From Scytalidium lignicola (lineage: Eukaryota > Ascomycota > Leotiomycetes), in NCBI GenBank assembly GCA_002812745.2, contig NCSJ02000015.1:62001-126000 (forward strand): a stretch of 64,000 nucleotides of DNA, given 5' to 3'. Each line of letters begins with the position of its first letter. Position 1 is the stretch's first letter. This document shows, one piece after another, positions 1 through 10,590 of the stretch. A model generated the notes under the pieces. The model worked only from the letters and a program-made list of their open reading frames with translations, had not been told where the DNA came from and did not search any database. Made by a program: the position numbers and the translations under genes.

Positions 1-1
1 G

Positions 2-514
2 CTCCAACATTTTACATCCAAAAAGAAACCGGGCAGCATCGTCCACATCAGCTCCATAGCAGGTCAGCGGGCAAACCTCCTAACCCCCCTCTATAATGCC
101 AGCAAGCACGGAATCAATGGCTTTGTCCGCAGCCTCGCACCCCTAGAAGAAGCAGTTGGCGTGCGCGTCACAGCCGTGGCCCCAGGAATCATCAAGACCC
201 CCTTATGGACCGAACATCCCGATAAGTTAAAGACAGTTGGTGAAGACGATCTCTGGGTTTCACCAGAGGCTGTGGCGGAGGTGATGCTAGACTTGATCGA
301 GAAGGATAAGGTTTCCGCGGGGACGATTGAGGGGGGAACGATTTTGGAGGTCTCGAAGAGGATTCGAAAAGTGGAGCCATTCAATGATCCGGGACCGTCG
401 GGAGAGGGAAATACAGCAAGTAACATTGACCTGGGCCATAAAGATGTTTTAAATATTCTGTTTTCTGCTAATCGCGTAGGTGGTGGTCAACCAGCTGTGG
501 CTGTGGCTGCTTGA
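2..514 (+). CDS. Short-chain dehydrogenase/reductase, 3' part (5' end outside window)
   Basis: The frame is open from base 2 to the TGA at 512-514, about 170 residues, so the cofactor-binding N-terminal half lies outside the window. Visible classical SDR landmarks are the catalytic serine in HISSIAGQ, the active-site YNASK (Y-x3-K), and the following PGIIKTPLW segment that normally shapes the cofactor and substrate pocket. The layout resembles fungal 15-hydroxyprostaglandin dehydrogenase-like SDRs, which oxidise or reduce small alcohols and ketones with NAD(P)H. The C-terminal tail after about residue 125 is low in recognisable motifs. The substrate cannot be told. No intron is needed in the visible part. 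Confidence 0.85.
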   Translation, partial: LQHFTSKKKPGSIVHISSIAGQRANLLTPLYNASKHGINGFVRSLAPLEEAVGVRVTAVAPGIIKTPLWTEHPDKLKTVGEDDLWVSPEAVAEVMLDLIEKDKVSAGTIEGGTILEVSKRIRKVEPFNDPGPSGEGNTASNIDLGHKDVLNILFSANRVGGGQPAVAVAA

Positions 515-2106
515 TAGTTGATAGTTTATATTCTCATCTATATTACTTTATTTTCCAGTCCTTTTAGAATACCATTAGTTATCACCACCTTTTGTGGATG
601 AGTAAAACGGCTGTTGTATTACTGCTATATCCGATACTCTGGCCCGAACATATACTGACGTAGTGGTTGGGTAAATAGGAGATAAACTGACGATTTCTAC
701 CTTTTTGTCGAAGCACTGTTAAATCATCCCTCTGCCAGATAAGACCTACCCTTTTTCCCGCGGCGGCGCCAATTGAATTCACAGAACTTGTTTCTTTAAT
801 GAACCCAGAACTCTTCAGTGAGGATAACCGCTCTATGGTCGCTAAACTCCGGCAGTAAGGTAATTCCTGGTACACCGGCTCACCCCGCTCTGTAAGCCTG
901 GCAGCAACGACTAAGAGTGACGAGTCTCCCACAGAATCTAGCCTTTATAGGCTGTTGAACAGGTTACATAGGCCGATCGTAATAGGTTCCCATGTAATAT
1001 ATTTTATAAATTGACTACTAAACAACTACTGTACAGTTGGGTAAGTATGGCCATATATATACTATTACAGGCTAGTAGTGGGAGCCTTGTATAGCTGAAT
1101 ATTAGCTATATGGCCTGTACAACTGGGTCCCCCATTCCCTGTACAGCTGAACCATCATATTCAACATAGGCAAAAGGAAGGATAGGAGAGGCTAGGTACT
1201 GATAAATCCACATAAACTTTTATAACTGGATAGAATTCTTTTAAAAAGAGCAATCTATAAGACTATTTTAAGTCATTTACTTCAAGCATTTTAATATTGT
1301 TAAGTTATATTTTTAGAGAGGACCCACAAAAGTTAGGAATCGAGGAATCAAAATAACAAGGACAAGGATAAATCTGAGATTATGTTTAATGTAAATATGG
1401 GGGCAAGGATAGTTATACAGTATTAATATGACTGGCGCATTTTGAAGGGGGCTGTGAATGTCAATTGAGTTACAGGTGAGGCAGTGGACTGCCGTAACAA
1501 GGTTAATTTAATCGCCTTCCATCTCCGTCTCCATCTGAAGTTAACTTCCGAATGCTAATGTGAGATGCATGAGTGGCATTACATCTTAGGGTTTGAAGAC
1601 CGGACAAAATGGCTGGCTAATATTATGCCAGCGTTACAAGCCTCTCTGAGGCTGAATGCTTGTGGCTTAGTTATATTCTCCTGGACTAGAAGGCCACTTT
1701 TGGCTATGGTTTAGTGTTGTTGCTTTGAGCTGTAACTCAGAAGCGGCTGAAACGAGACGTTATTATTCTGCATATAAAATTTAAGTAATTGAACAATGTG
1801 ATTAAATCCAAATCAAATCCTCTTTCCAGCGGACACCCCCTCCACTGGTACCTAAGTTCATGCCTATATTATATGAGGGCCTAGTGAATGAGGTGTCTGG
1901 TTGACTGGTGAATACTGGTAGCGCCCTCAGATCTACTGTAAAGTACAGTAGACATTGGGCTACTCAGGGGCAAAAGTCTCCTAAATTTAGTTGCTTTTAT
2001 TATTTGAACGACATCTACACAAGAAAAGCATAGAATCAAAGTCTGCTCCGTTTAGTGATCTTAACATAGACCAGCTTTCAGGAACGGAATGCTAATTACA
2101 TAACCA
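515..2106. other. Intergenic, no supported gene
   Basis: This stretch lies between the SDR 3' end and the 3' end of the HeLo gene. A minus-strand open frame at 582-932 (116 codons) shows no recognisable family and is not called. The middle part (about 1000-1440) is AT-rich and contains several near-repeats of TGTACAGTTG/TGTACAACTG. A short perfect hairpin sits at 1932-1952. Confidence 0.6.
1932..1952. repeat. Short perfect hairpin
   Basis: The 9-base arms TCTACTGTA (1932-1940) and TACAGTAGA (1944-1952) are exact reverse complements around a 3-base loop. It stands alone in an intergenic stretch. TACAGTA words recur elsewhere in the window, so this may be chance in a motif-rich genome. Confidence 0.6.
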
Positions 2107-2883
2107 CTATTTCTGTGGTGGAACCCCAAAATTGTTCGTTTGCTGGCCTGAGAAGTAGCCTTGTTGTAGACCGTGGTTTTGACTTCCAGCAAATGTGATA
2201 TTAAAGATCTGTCCCCCAGCAGACTGCCTAGACTTGATAGCGGCGCTGAGCTCAGGGTCTTGTTCCGCGACAATAGGCGCAATGAGCGACACATTCTGGT
2301 CCGATGCTAATTGAGATCCATCTTCCTCGCATAGTCGCTCCCGCTCAGGCTGAGCCGCGGGGAACAATTCAACCAAGCCATTGACCAGTTCCGTTGTATC
2401 TTCGATTAACCGATTAAGATATTTCTCCTTGTATAAAGCCCATTTTGTCTTCTTCAATATGTTTCTTGGATTAAACCGCTTTAGCGATAGCATCTTCAGC
2501 TTCTTATGCAAGGAAGCTGTAGCCTTATCTAAGTCGTTTACAGTATCGTCAACATTTGAATCATTCCCCAGAGGCTTCAGCTTTGCTGATACTCGTTCGG
2601 CATCTGTAAACAATTCTACTATCTGGCGAAGTAATTTTTCGGCCTGCTCATGATCATCTTGGGACCCGATGATCCCTGGTAAAGTTTGCATGCCTTCTTC
2701 TACTCGATCTAATCCTATCGACTGGCCCCATCGAGCAAGACGCAATCTCGAAATGTCGAGCTTGAGAATAGCAGTCTGAAAATCTTTGTCGAAATTTCGA
2801 GCAACTTGGATGTACTCGAAACACCGGACAGCATCGTTGAAGGCGCCTAATATCGCGAATGCAAATCCAGCAGCCTCAGTCAT
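2107..2883 (-). CDS. HeLo-domain (HET-S-like) cell-death effector with C-terminal amyloid-type motif
   Basis: Single exon, 258 residues. I chose the ATG at 2883 because the sequence from MTEAAGFAFAILGAF onward has the form of a HeLo domain N-terminus: a hydrophobic first helix, then CFEYIQVAR, then a long helical stretch with LKLDISRLRLARWGQ. The HeLo domain fills about residues 1-220. In the HET-S family it is a latent membrane-disrupting domain activated when a C-terminal prion-forming segment converts to amyloid. Here the last 36 residues (223-258) are Gly/Asn/Gln-rich, with the blocks FNITFAGSQNHG, QQGYFSG and TNNFG. The same blocks occur at the N-terminus of the divergent NLR that starts 373 bp away. 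That pairing, rather than the tail alone, supports the assignment. The exact motif class (sigma-like versus HRAM) needs a profile search. The upstream in-frame ATG at 2964 would add 27 atypical residues. Confidence 0.85.
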   Translation of the reverse strand: MTEAAGFAFAILGAFNDAVRCFEYIQVARNFDKDFQTAILKLDISRLRLARWGQSIGLDRVEEGMQTLPGIIGSQDDHEQAEKLLRQIVELFTDAERVSAKLKPLGNDSNVDDTVNDLDKATASLHKKLKMLSLKRFNPRNILKKTKWALYKEKYLNRLIEDTTELVNGLVELFPAAQPERERLCEEDGSQLASDQNVSLIAPIVAEQDPELSAAIKSRQSAGGQIFNITFAGSQNHGLQQGYFSGQQTNNFGVPPQK

Positions 2884-3255
2884 CTTCCTTGTCGTCAGGA
2901 TTAAAATGTATACATTTCGAATGTTTGAATGTTTGGAGGGAATATGAGAGGGAAATGAAAGCAAAAAGATAAGAGCTGTCTACCTAAGCTCGTAAGGCTC
3001 TGCGGCGCTGTATCAACAGAGGCTTCCATTTTGGGTCGGTGGCTTGGCCTCTGCCAATCATCGAATGACACACTGTTTACACATTCGCACCTGACCCACT
3101 TTGAGGCTGAGAGCGCTGTGATCGAGGCTATGTACATCGCCTCATGTTTGAACTACAATACACCTCGATGCTTGACGTTATGGTATAACTTTGACAGGAT
3201 TTGAGAACGGTAATAAGTGACCAAAGCGCCTGCAAGCACGATTCTTGCCAACGGC
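2884..3255. promoter_or_regulatory. Shared divergent promoter of the HeLo effector and the NLR
   Basis: These 372 bases separate the two start codons, which face away from each other, so both genes must take their proximal promoter from here. No operator is recognised. Co-regulation is inferred from the arrangement and was not observed. Confidence 0.5.
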
Positions 3256-5990
3256 ATGGCGGGCGTTTTCACAGCCGCTTTCCCCGGTTCCAATCACGCT
3301 CAACAAATCGGCCAGAGCAATGGTCCGATCACGAACAATTTTTATTCGAGTGGCAATGGTAAGGGAACCTGCTTAGGATTAACAATGTTGACTGAGACCT
3401 TTCTTGTAGGCTACGACAACAATGATATCAAGAACCAACTTCACAAATCACCGGCTAAGAGTAAGTAGGGATTCTTATTTATGACTGTTGGAAGAACAGG
3501 TGAATTGAAATTCGAATAAAATCGAGATTTTCTGGTATTGTCTTGTTATATTAGACGTTAGAGAAATTAATGCCATAATTCTCTATTACATCAAATGGAT
3601 ATTTTAGGGATTCGTCGATATACTTGCATTCCGGGTTGCTTAAGAGATGAAACTGACGAGAGCCACTAGAAAATTTTCATTGGAGGGTCCCTCGATCAGT
3701 CAACCCACATTTCACTGGGCAAAAAGAGATTCTTACCACGCTTTGCGAGCAACTGTGTAACACAGAGATAGAAGAGCAGAAAAGATTCATTATATATGGA
3801 ATGGGTGGTTCTGGGAAAAGTGAACTCTGTTTGAAATTTGCCGAGGAGAACAGAGAGAGGTAAGTTGCCAAGGTGTAGAAGACGGGGGTTTGTCATTAGC
3901 TAATGCCACATCACAGTTTCTGGGCAATATTCTGGGTGGATGCCACCGATGACGGAAGCATTAAACAAGGAATTATTGATTCCGCTAAAGCAGTACGTAA
4001 AGAGGAAATGAGCTACGAAGATGGTAAACTATGGTTTAGCAATCTGGATAAATCCTGGCTTTTAATCCTTGATAATGCGGATAATATAAATATCGACTAC
4101 TCCGAATTCTTTCCATCTGGGAATTATGGAACGATTCTCCTTACAACACGCAATAAGGAGTGCGACATTTATAATACTGTTGGGAGTTATGAATCTGGCA
4201 AACTTGCATCTGACGATGCTGTAACACTTCTCCTTATATCAGCAGGTATTAAAAAAGAACTCTGGCCGGATAAATGGGAAAATGCAAAAAATTTAATTGG
4301 GGATGAAGTATTGGCACAACATGCATTATCAATTACTCAAGCTGGGGCATTTATCAGACAAGGTCTTTGCAAACTAGAGAACTACGGAGAAATGTTCGAG
4401 AAGCAACGTAAAAAGCTGTTGGAATATCGACCAAAGCAAGCCAAGTCTATCTATGGCGATGTTTACTCTACTTTCGAAATATCTGCGGGCGCAATGGAGA
4501 ATTCTACCAAACAGGAATGCTTGGACGGGCTCAAGCTTCTTGAGGTGCTTGCATTCCTCCATCGAGAAGGAGTCCCAGAGGAGCTGTTTACTAAGGCGTG
4601 GAATCATGCTTTGCAAGTTAAAAAAGAAAAAGAAAATAACGACATAGGGCAGCTTTCTCTTTGGCATATTAACCATTTAGAAAGTGTCTTGCACGAAGGT
4701 ACGACTCCTGCAGAATTGGATCTGGTTAGGCTACGACAAGCACGTCGGGTCCTTGAATCCTTTTCGCTGATCAAGATCCATCCTGAAACTCAAGATATCT
4801 CTATACATCCACTTGTGCATGCATGGGCGAAAGACCGACTACTGTTAGATTCGCAGATTCGAGCGTGGGCTACGACAGCCTCGATTTTGACGCTTTCCAT
4901 CGAGACCTTAGATTACCAAGAGTTTTACAACAAGATTGAAACTCATGTTAAGTCTTGCTTGCATCTTCAGCAAGAAGATGTCTATGTCATCGCCCAGTAT
5001 CCCCCTCTCGAAATTGACCGAACTTTTTATCGTTTGGCATGGATGTTGTATTACAACACTAATTCCGACCTGGCAAAAAAACTCGCGAATCGTCTCATGT
5101 CAAGGGTCGGACTCGAGATTCCGCCGCGGTCGTGGAATTGGCGGTGGCTCGTGTATTTGCTTGCCTCGTGCAAATCCGGGACAGAAAGCCCCGAAGGCGT
5201 AATCTTACTACTGGAAGATGTCCTGGCATTCGACGAGGAAAACAACCTGCCTCCTACTGATCCTAATCATTTGAGCGCTCGCGAAGCACTGGGCAGGGAA
5301 TACGCGCGGATGGGGCAGCAGCAGCAGGCCATCGGGATTCTCGAAGACGTCGTCCGAATTCAACAAGAGACACTTGCTCTAACACATCCACATCTTTTAT
5401 CATCGCAACATGAGTTAACATGTGCATACATAGACTATGGTCAACCTGACAAGGCCATCAAGTTACTGTACAAAGTCGTGCAAATTAGTCAAAACACACT
5501 CGCTCTCACACATCCAAGTCTTTTAGCATCGCGATATGAGCTAGCACGTGCATATTCACAAATTGGCCAACTTGAGAAAGCCATTGAGTTATTGCATGAA
5601 GTTGTGCAAATTAATCAAAAAACACTCGCTTTAACACATCCACGACTTTTAGCATCGCAACATGAGCTAGGACGTGCATATTTAGAAATTGGCCAACTTG
5701 AGAAGGCGATTGAGTTGCTGCACGAAGTTGTGGAAATTAGACAAAAAACACTCGCTCTAACACATCCAGATCTTTTAACATCGCAACATAATCTAGCAGT
5801 GTCTTATTACAGATGCGGCAAATACCAGGAAGCGCTGTCCATCGCCCAGAGAGTAGTTGAAGTTAGAGGAACTTTACAACCTGATAATCGTGATCGACAG
5901 CTGTCAGAGGGGCTTCTTGCTATATGCGTATCAGCTCTGAAGCAAGAGAATGCCAACAACTCTGGAATTGCTGAGAGTGACGAGAAATAA
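3256..5990 (+). CDS. NLR receptor: N-terminal amyloid-type motif, NB-ARC, TPR repeats
   Basis: Model: exons 3256-3358, 3410-3460, 3670-3859 and 3917-5990; 805 residues. All introns are GT-AG; intron 2 has CTGAC just before its TAG. The ATG at 3256 is the first in frame after a TAA. Residues 1-33 carry the motif VFTAAFPGS-NHA-QQIG-SNG-ITNNF, which aligns with the C-terminus of the neighbouring HeLo protein. Then come HWRVPRSVNPHFTG, the P-loop GMGGSGKS (about 95-102), the Walker B region SWLLILDNAD (about 161-170) and ILLTTRNK, all standard NB-ARC parts. Residues from about 560 are TPRs, four of them nearly identical. Fungal NLRs of this plan sense a ligand through the repeats, oligomerise, and pass an amyloid fold to a HeLo partner. 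The exon 2/3 join is the least certain. Confidence 0.85.
5310..5815 (+). repeat. 126-bp tandem repeat encoding near-identical 42-residue TPRs
   Basis: The sequence ACACTYGCTYTMACACATCC recurs at 5370, 5496, 5622 and 5748, exactly 126 bases apart. Each unit encodes one 42-residue TPR of the form TLALTHPxLLxSQHELxxAYxxxGQxEKAI. Units 2-4 are the closest to each other. High DNA identity between units points to recent duplication or concerted evolution. Confidence 0.9.
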
Positions 5991-7544
5991 TTAGTGATGG
6001 CGATGACTGAGGGATTTCCCCTCCATGCAATGTTAGTGTAGTCAAACAACGTATAGATCAAGGGGGTATTTGAAGGAAGGCCAGAAGTGGAAGCTAACAT
6101 CTAGTCAAGTTAGGCCAAGTGGTCAAGGCAGTCGCAAGTGAAGGACGACTATACAGCCAAAGAATGGCACAGAAATTCTATGCAGAAAGTGGGTGACTCG
6201 AGTGACCTGAATTAAGATGGCATTCTGGTATTCGAAGGAAACCAAGTACATGGACGCAATAGAAGTGTTGCGGAGTCATGCTGAGCTGTAGCTTAATATA
6301 GATATAGAGGTCTGTAAGAAGGAGCTATTTGTCCACTGTAGATAGTTGTTAGTTAGTTCAATTCAGTTGTTTAATCCGATATATGTTACCTACTACGATC
6401 GGTGTTGCATAACCTACAACAAGAAGGTTTCCTTGTAGCGTACATTAGGCGAGCATTGGGAAGCAACGATTCCCAAACAAACCCTTGTCAAATACATATT
6501 GCAAAACTTCCGTCCCCACCCGGGCTTCTTTACACCAATTAGAGTTATGCTTGCCTAGGTCCTATGTAGTAGAGAACTCTCGGATGCATGACTCCTTACC
6601 ATGAACATGAGTAATCAGGCTGATTGAGCTACAGAGTGAGAGATGGATGACTTATTGGCCGTCTTCTGCAAATGTGTGCTTATGGAGTGGAGCAGCAAAT
6701 AGTCTCACTCAGGGAAAGTCGTTGCTACTCTTGTAATCATCCTTGATAGCTGTTGTTGACTTTTTCCGCATTCAAGGTGGTGAAGTGGAATGCAAGAACC
6801 TGTGCAATGCGGTTGAGGTGTGGTGGTCTGTAAATGTAAACACTCGTCAGGAATCACAGAGACAGAATGTCCAATGCCAAGAAAATTGAGCTTACGTATC
6901 CACCGGCCAATCGGACACTTCCCCTCAACCGGACACTCCCACCATTGATGCCTTAAATATATGGTATTCCACGCTGCGTGGAGTACGTAAGCACATTCTT
7001 CTTTCTGCCAAATCGACCACTATTCCCGAGCGCCAGATTATGGATCAATTTCCAGGATACATGTTCGTAGAGGACGAGGAATCTATTTCTAAGGTTGGGT
7101 TTGTAAAGGAATAATACGCCGTCATACAGGAACGACGGCAGCGGACTGTAAGATGCTTACTGTGGATAGCGACCAGTAGTCCCGGCACATGGTGATCTCT
7201 CCGTCTTCAACTACTGTAATCGCTAGTCATTTGGGAAATTCCCCTCTAGGGCTTACGGCTTCAAACTGACGTCTGACCATATGATTTGAGGATGGTTTCG
7301 TAACAAGTAAGTGGATGCCCTAATTAAATAATGCCTAACGATAAGACGCCTCGGCGGCGAATCCGGACGAGTCCGAGTAAACAAACAACAAGCATCTGGT
7401 CTCTTCTGCCGGACTTTCCATCGACTTCGATCATGAATAGCTTCACGCTTCGAATCATCTAGAATATCACAGGCCCTGTGCATATTACAGTAACTCAAGG
7501 TCAGCTTTACTGTAAACTCCATTTTCCATTTTCCAAATTCAAAT
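5991..7544. other. Intergenic, no supported gene
   Basis: No open frame with recognisable content was found. A short frame from about 7039 starting MDQFPGYMFVEDEE stops after roughly 24 codons. Near 6975 there is a small palindrome CCACG-CTG-CGTGG, and two CGGACAC words occur just upstream. Nothing else stands out. Confidence 0.5.
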
Positions 7545-8219
7545 ATGGCAATGTATACCCCTTTGCCGTCCACGCACATCCTTCGCACACCCTCTCCCCT
7601 TCAAACTCCCCCATCAACGCCATCTTCCGGAGAAATACCACCACAACACACCACTCCAACTCCAAGCCGAGAACCAACACCTCAGTTCCTGCCATACATC
7701 TCCTCTCGACTGCCTCAATCCCAAGACCTCCAACAGCTGCAAGGGGCTCAAGCTCCACAACAACCGCACCTCCAACACTACGCGTACCCTCATCAACCAA
7801 AAGCCCCATACGCGCTCCCTACAACGCGCGACCAGCGACTCCAAATTCGAACAGCCCTACGCTTCGGCATCCCTCACAAACGAATAAGTGAAGTCCTCGG
7901 CGTCACACAGCATCAGATCATCACCGCGTCAAAGGGACCACTCACTCCCCAACGACATCGATGCGGGAACAAGCCCGCGATTACGACACCCCAACGCGCG
8001 AGAATCGTCCAATGGCTCAAGGCGTCGCCGTCGCGGCGGTTGCTGAGGTTCGATCAGCTCCATGATAAACTGCAGCTCGATAGTCCAGAATTGTTCCGTG
8101 AATTAAAGCACTCGGGTGTGAAGGCTATCAAGACGGCGATGGAGCTGGAGGGGTACAAGAGAAAATTTGTCCCTGGGAAGGGGTGTTTGACGGTTTGTGA
8201 GGATGATGTTCGGACATGA
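7545..8219 (+). CDS. Transposase-derived helix-turn-helix protein without a DDE domain
   Basis: Single exon, up to 224 residues; the ATG two codons further in (7551) is an equally good start. Residues 1-90 are Pro/Gln/Thr-rich and low in complexity. Residues about 92-190 form a two-part DNA-binding region: TTRDQRLQIRTALRFGIPHKRISEVLGVT, a helix-turn-helix, followed by TTPQRARIVQWLKASPSRR and a further helical block. That order is typical of the N-terminus of fungal Tc1/mariner- or pogo-type transposases. The catalytic DDE/DDD domain is missing and the frame ends soon after. It may be a truncated transposon gene or a host gene that kept the DNA-binding part. Expression evidence would be needed to tell these apart. 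Confidence 0.6.
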   Translation: MAMYTPLPSTHILRTPSPLQTPPSTPSSGEIPPQHTTPTPSREPTPQFLPYISSRLPQSQDLQQLQGAQAPQQPHLQHYAYPHQPKAPYALPTTRDQRLQIRTALRFGIPHKRISEVLGVTQHQIITASKGPLTPQRHRCGNKPAITTPQRARIVQWLKASPSRRLLRFDQLHDKLQLDSPELFRELKHSGVKAIKTAMELEGYKRKFVPGKGCLTVCEDDVRT

Positions 8220-8961
8220 GCTTACTTCTTTGTATCACGGAGAGAGACGGAGACATAATATCCGGGGGCGGCTGATTTGAAAGGGAACAAGTGTGAGTGT
8301 CAAGGACAATGCTGTGACAGTTTCGGCCGCCGCCAATGGAATGATTCGATGATCTTTGCTACTCATGGAACTCATCCTCCTATCAATCAAGCAATCAAGG
8401 TTATTCTTGATACTTGCCAACAGAATTCATAATGCGTACCTAATTCTGCTTCAAGCATATGGATACCCTCGAATACAATCTACCGTATCTACTCTTAGAT
8501 ATCTGGAACCCTTCACACTCTATATTCAACAAAATAGGATACATACCCAAAACTTAACCCCCAATCCCACCCTCTCTAGGAATAGGAGTTCTCGGGGATT
8601 GATCTCTCAGCACGATCATAGATGATATAATCTTCTATTTGATTTCAAGGGGTTGCTTAGTTTCGAATCATCCGCTTTAATTCAAAGCACCTAGTTGTGA
8701 GTTTAATATAGAATGTCTATATTCTACTTTCGGGAGGAGTTGGATGGGTGAAATTCAAGGACGACATTGTGGGTGTGAAGGAGCAAAGTCCGTTAATGAA
8801 TAATATTATTCTTTGTTTTCGGGATTATTACTCGTAACATGGTTTAATAGAGAATTTGGCGAAAATGTTAATATTCCAGGTTGTCCTGTTCATAGAAGGT
8901 AGGCACATAGTTATGAACTGTACATATATGTAAAATAACAATACCATTGAAGAGTGGTTTA
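8220..8961. other. Intergenic, no supported gene
   Basis: Only short open frames without recognisable content. Composition turns AT-rich toward the right, leading into the cupin pseudogene. Confidence 0.5.
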
Positions 8962-9690
8962 TTAGGTAGTACCTTGAGCAGCAACAAGAATCTGCTTCTC
9001 CGTTTTAAAAGTCTTCACCACATCCTCGGTGACATTAAGTATTTGCGCAACAAGGCCAAGAGTCGTCCGGGCCAACCATTGCTGCAAACTGACTTCCTCC
9101 ACAAGATCGGCATGGAAAAATTCAAGAAAGATCAACTCTTCGGTATCAGACAGATTCTCAATGTAATGTCCTACGTGCAAAGGATGTTAGCAAAGCTTAC
9201 ATTCATAGAAGCCGGCAAATATTTTAACTTGTGAAAGGTATACACGGCAACTTACCAGTATTAGCAGGGAAATCACCTGAATCGCCCGCTTGGAAATCAA
9301 ATGTTCGTGCATTGCTGCTTCCAAGCCAGCAGGTAGTCCTAACTTAACCGGACTGGAAATAAATCCATTCCTCTCCCTGTACGTAGCACTCGTCAGTCAG
9401 CTTCAAATCACCAACTTGGTCCTCCATTTAACGGAGCTAAAATCATGGTGTGTGATTCTAGTTCTACGTACGTTAGGGTGCCAGTGAAGCTCTCATAAAG
9501 CACGTGGTTTGAGAAAGTTAATCTGGGCTATAAAGTTCTGGGAAAGAGGAAACACCGTGTTGTCTACTTTCTTGTACACGCTGCCACCTCCTGTAGCTAC
9601 AGTTGCATTCATCTTGGATCCAGCGAAGAGTTCACTTGAATCTTCGAAACCAAGGCTCTTGCCAAAAGAGTTGTGAAGAAGTAGGTTCTT
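8962..9690 (-). pseudogene. Oxalate decarboxylase-type cupin, decayed C-terminal half
   Basis: Reading right to left, the minus strand gives a cupin core: FEDSSELFAG near 9650, then SVYKKVDNTVFPLSQNF, KPRAL, a TGA stop (9493-9495), ELHWHPN, an intron, EEWIYFQSG, a TAA stop (9344-9346), SSNARTFDFQAGDSGDFPANT, another intron, and an intact last exon (GHYIENLSDTEE, FLEFFHADL, SLQQWLART) ending at 8962. ELHWHPN with a later acidic residue, and the GHYIEN block, are hallmarks of the second cupin of fungal oxalate decarboxylases, which split oxalate to formate and CO2 at a manganese site. Intron boundaries survive, so this was a spliced gene. Two stops and the absence of the first cupin make it non-functional. 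Confidence 0.8.
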
Positions 9691-10293
9691 GCCTTTAACT
9701 TAAAGCTCAAAAGAAAATTTTTTATAGTGTGGGCAAACCTATATCCACATGCAGTTTACCAAAATCCACATGCGACCGCCGTACCGGCCTCTACTCGCCT
9801 AACTTCCTCCTATACAATTTGTTAGTAGTCTAGATATGCACTTAGATTCAGGTTTACAGAATTGAGACTTGCAGGTAGTTTTAAGGCATACAGTATTGTA
9901 CTGAAAGAGACACTGTAATTACTGTTAATAAATCTGTATTTATTACAATTGAAGTTATTCTTAACTACTTCTTCACTTCTACCAGTTTATTTAAGCTTTA
10001 AATGGTTATTATTACTTCTTTATGCAGCCTTGCCCCACCAGAAGCTTTATACGCCAAGGGTAATTAACGTTTGAGCAAGGCGACAATGCTAACTAATTAC
10101 ATTTGAAGTTCTGCAAGTTGAGATTCAGCGCAAACTACCTGATTAGGACTAGTACACATGTGACCGATCACGCCCTTATATGACTAACTACCAACACAAT
10201 ATAAGATTATCTAATTAATGCTTGCTTTAACAGCATAGAAGCTCTTTTACACTTATTAAAGTTATATTTACTTAATTTATAAAGAGATATTAA
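9691..10293. other. AT-rich decayed stretch
   Basis: No gene is seen. AT content climbs from about 9880 onward and the tract runs straight into the transposon remnant. It is probably the decayed upstream part of the same element, but I see no readable protein in it. Confidence 0.5.
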
Positions 10294-10590
10294 ATGATTA
10301 TGCACAACATAATATTTTTAATCAAAGAAGTCAAAGAATTAAAGGTTGTCAACCAATTAATACAATAAAAAGTTAAAAGATCTAGAAAGCAAATAGCTTA
10401 TAAAAGCTCCTTGATAACATAAGAAGCTCAAGAGATTATTAAATCAAGTGCGGTTGCTCAAGAAGTAGTAGAAGTAGCAAATCTAGAAAGTATAACACTA
10501 AGTTTGCCAACATTATAATGATGGCCTGCTCAGGGTGTGGAAGTACAGAATATAAAATAAACAAATGCCCTGATTTAGCTAGCAATTAGA
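10294..10590 (+). mobile_element. Remnant of a pogo/Fot1-like transposase, C-terminal region
   Basis: A frame beginning MIMHNIIFLIKEVKELKVVNQ is followed, through stops, by KVKRSRKQIAYKSSLIT and EAQEII. After a frame change comes CSGCGSTEYKINKCPD. This matches in order the tail of fungal pogo/Fot1-family transposases: a helical LREE..LR.AN region, a basic RRR/K patch, a TxxEAQ block, and a closing CX2CX4HX4C zinc knuckle. In the knuckle the histidine position reads Tyr (TAT). At least three stops and a frameshift are present. The tract is AT-rich, consistent with repeat-induced point mutation. Confidence 0.6.

Noticed and set aside
582..932. 116-codon minus-strand open frame
   Set aside because: No motif, no splice partners and atypical composition; probably chance.
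2901..3137. Minus-strand open frame upstream of the HeLo gene
   Set aside because: Lies in the shared promoter region, has no family character and a different frame from the HeLo gene.
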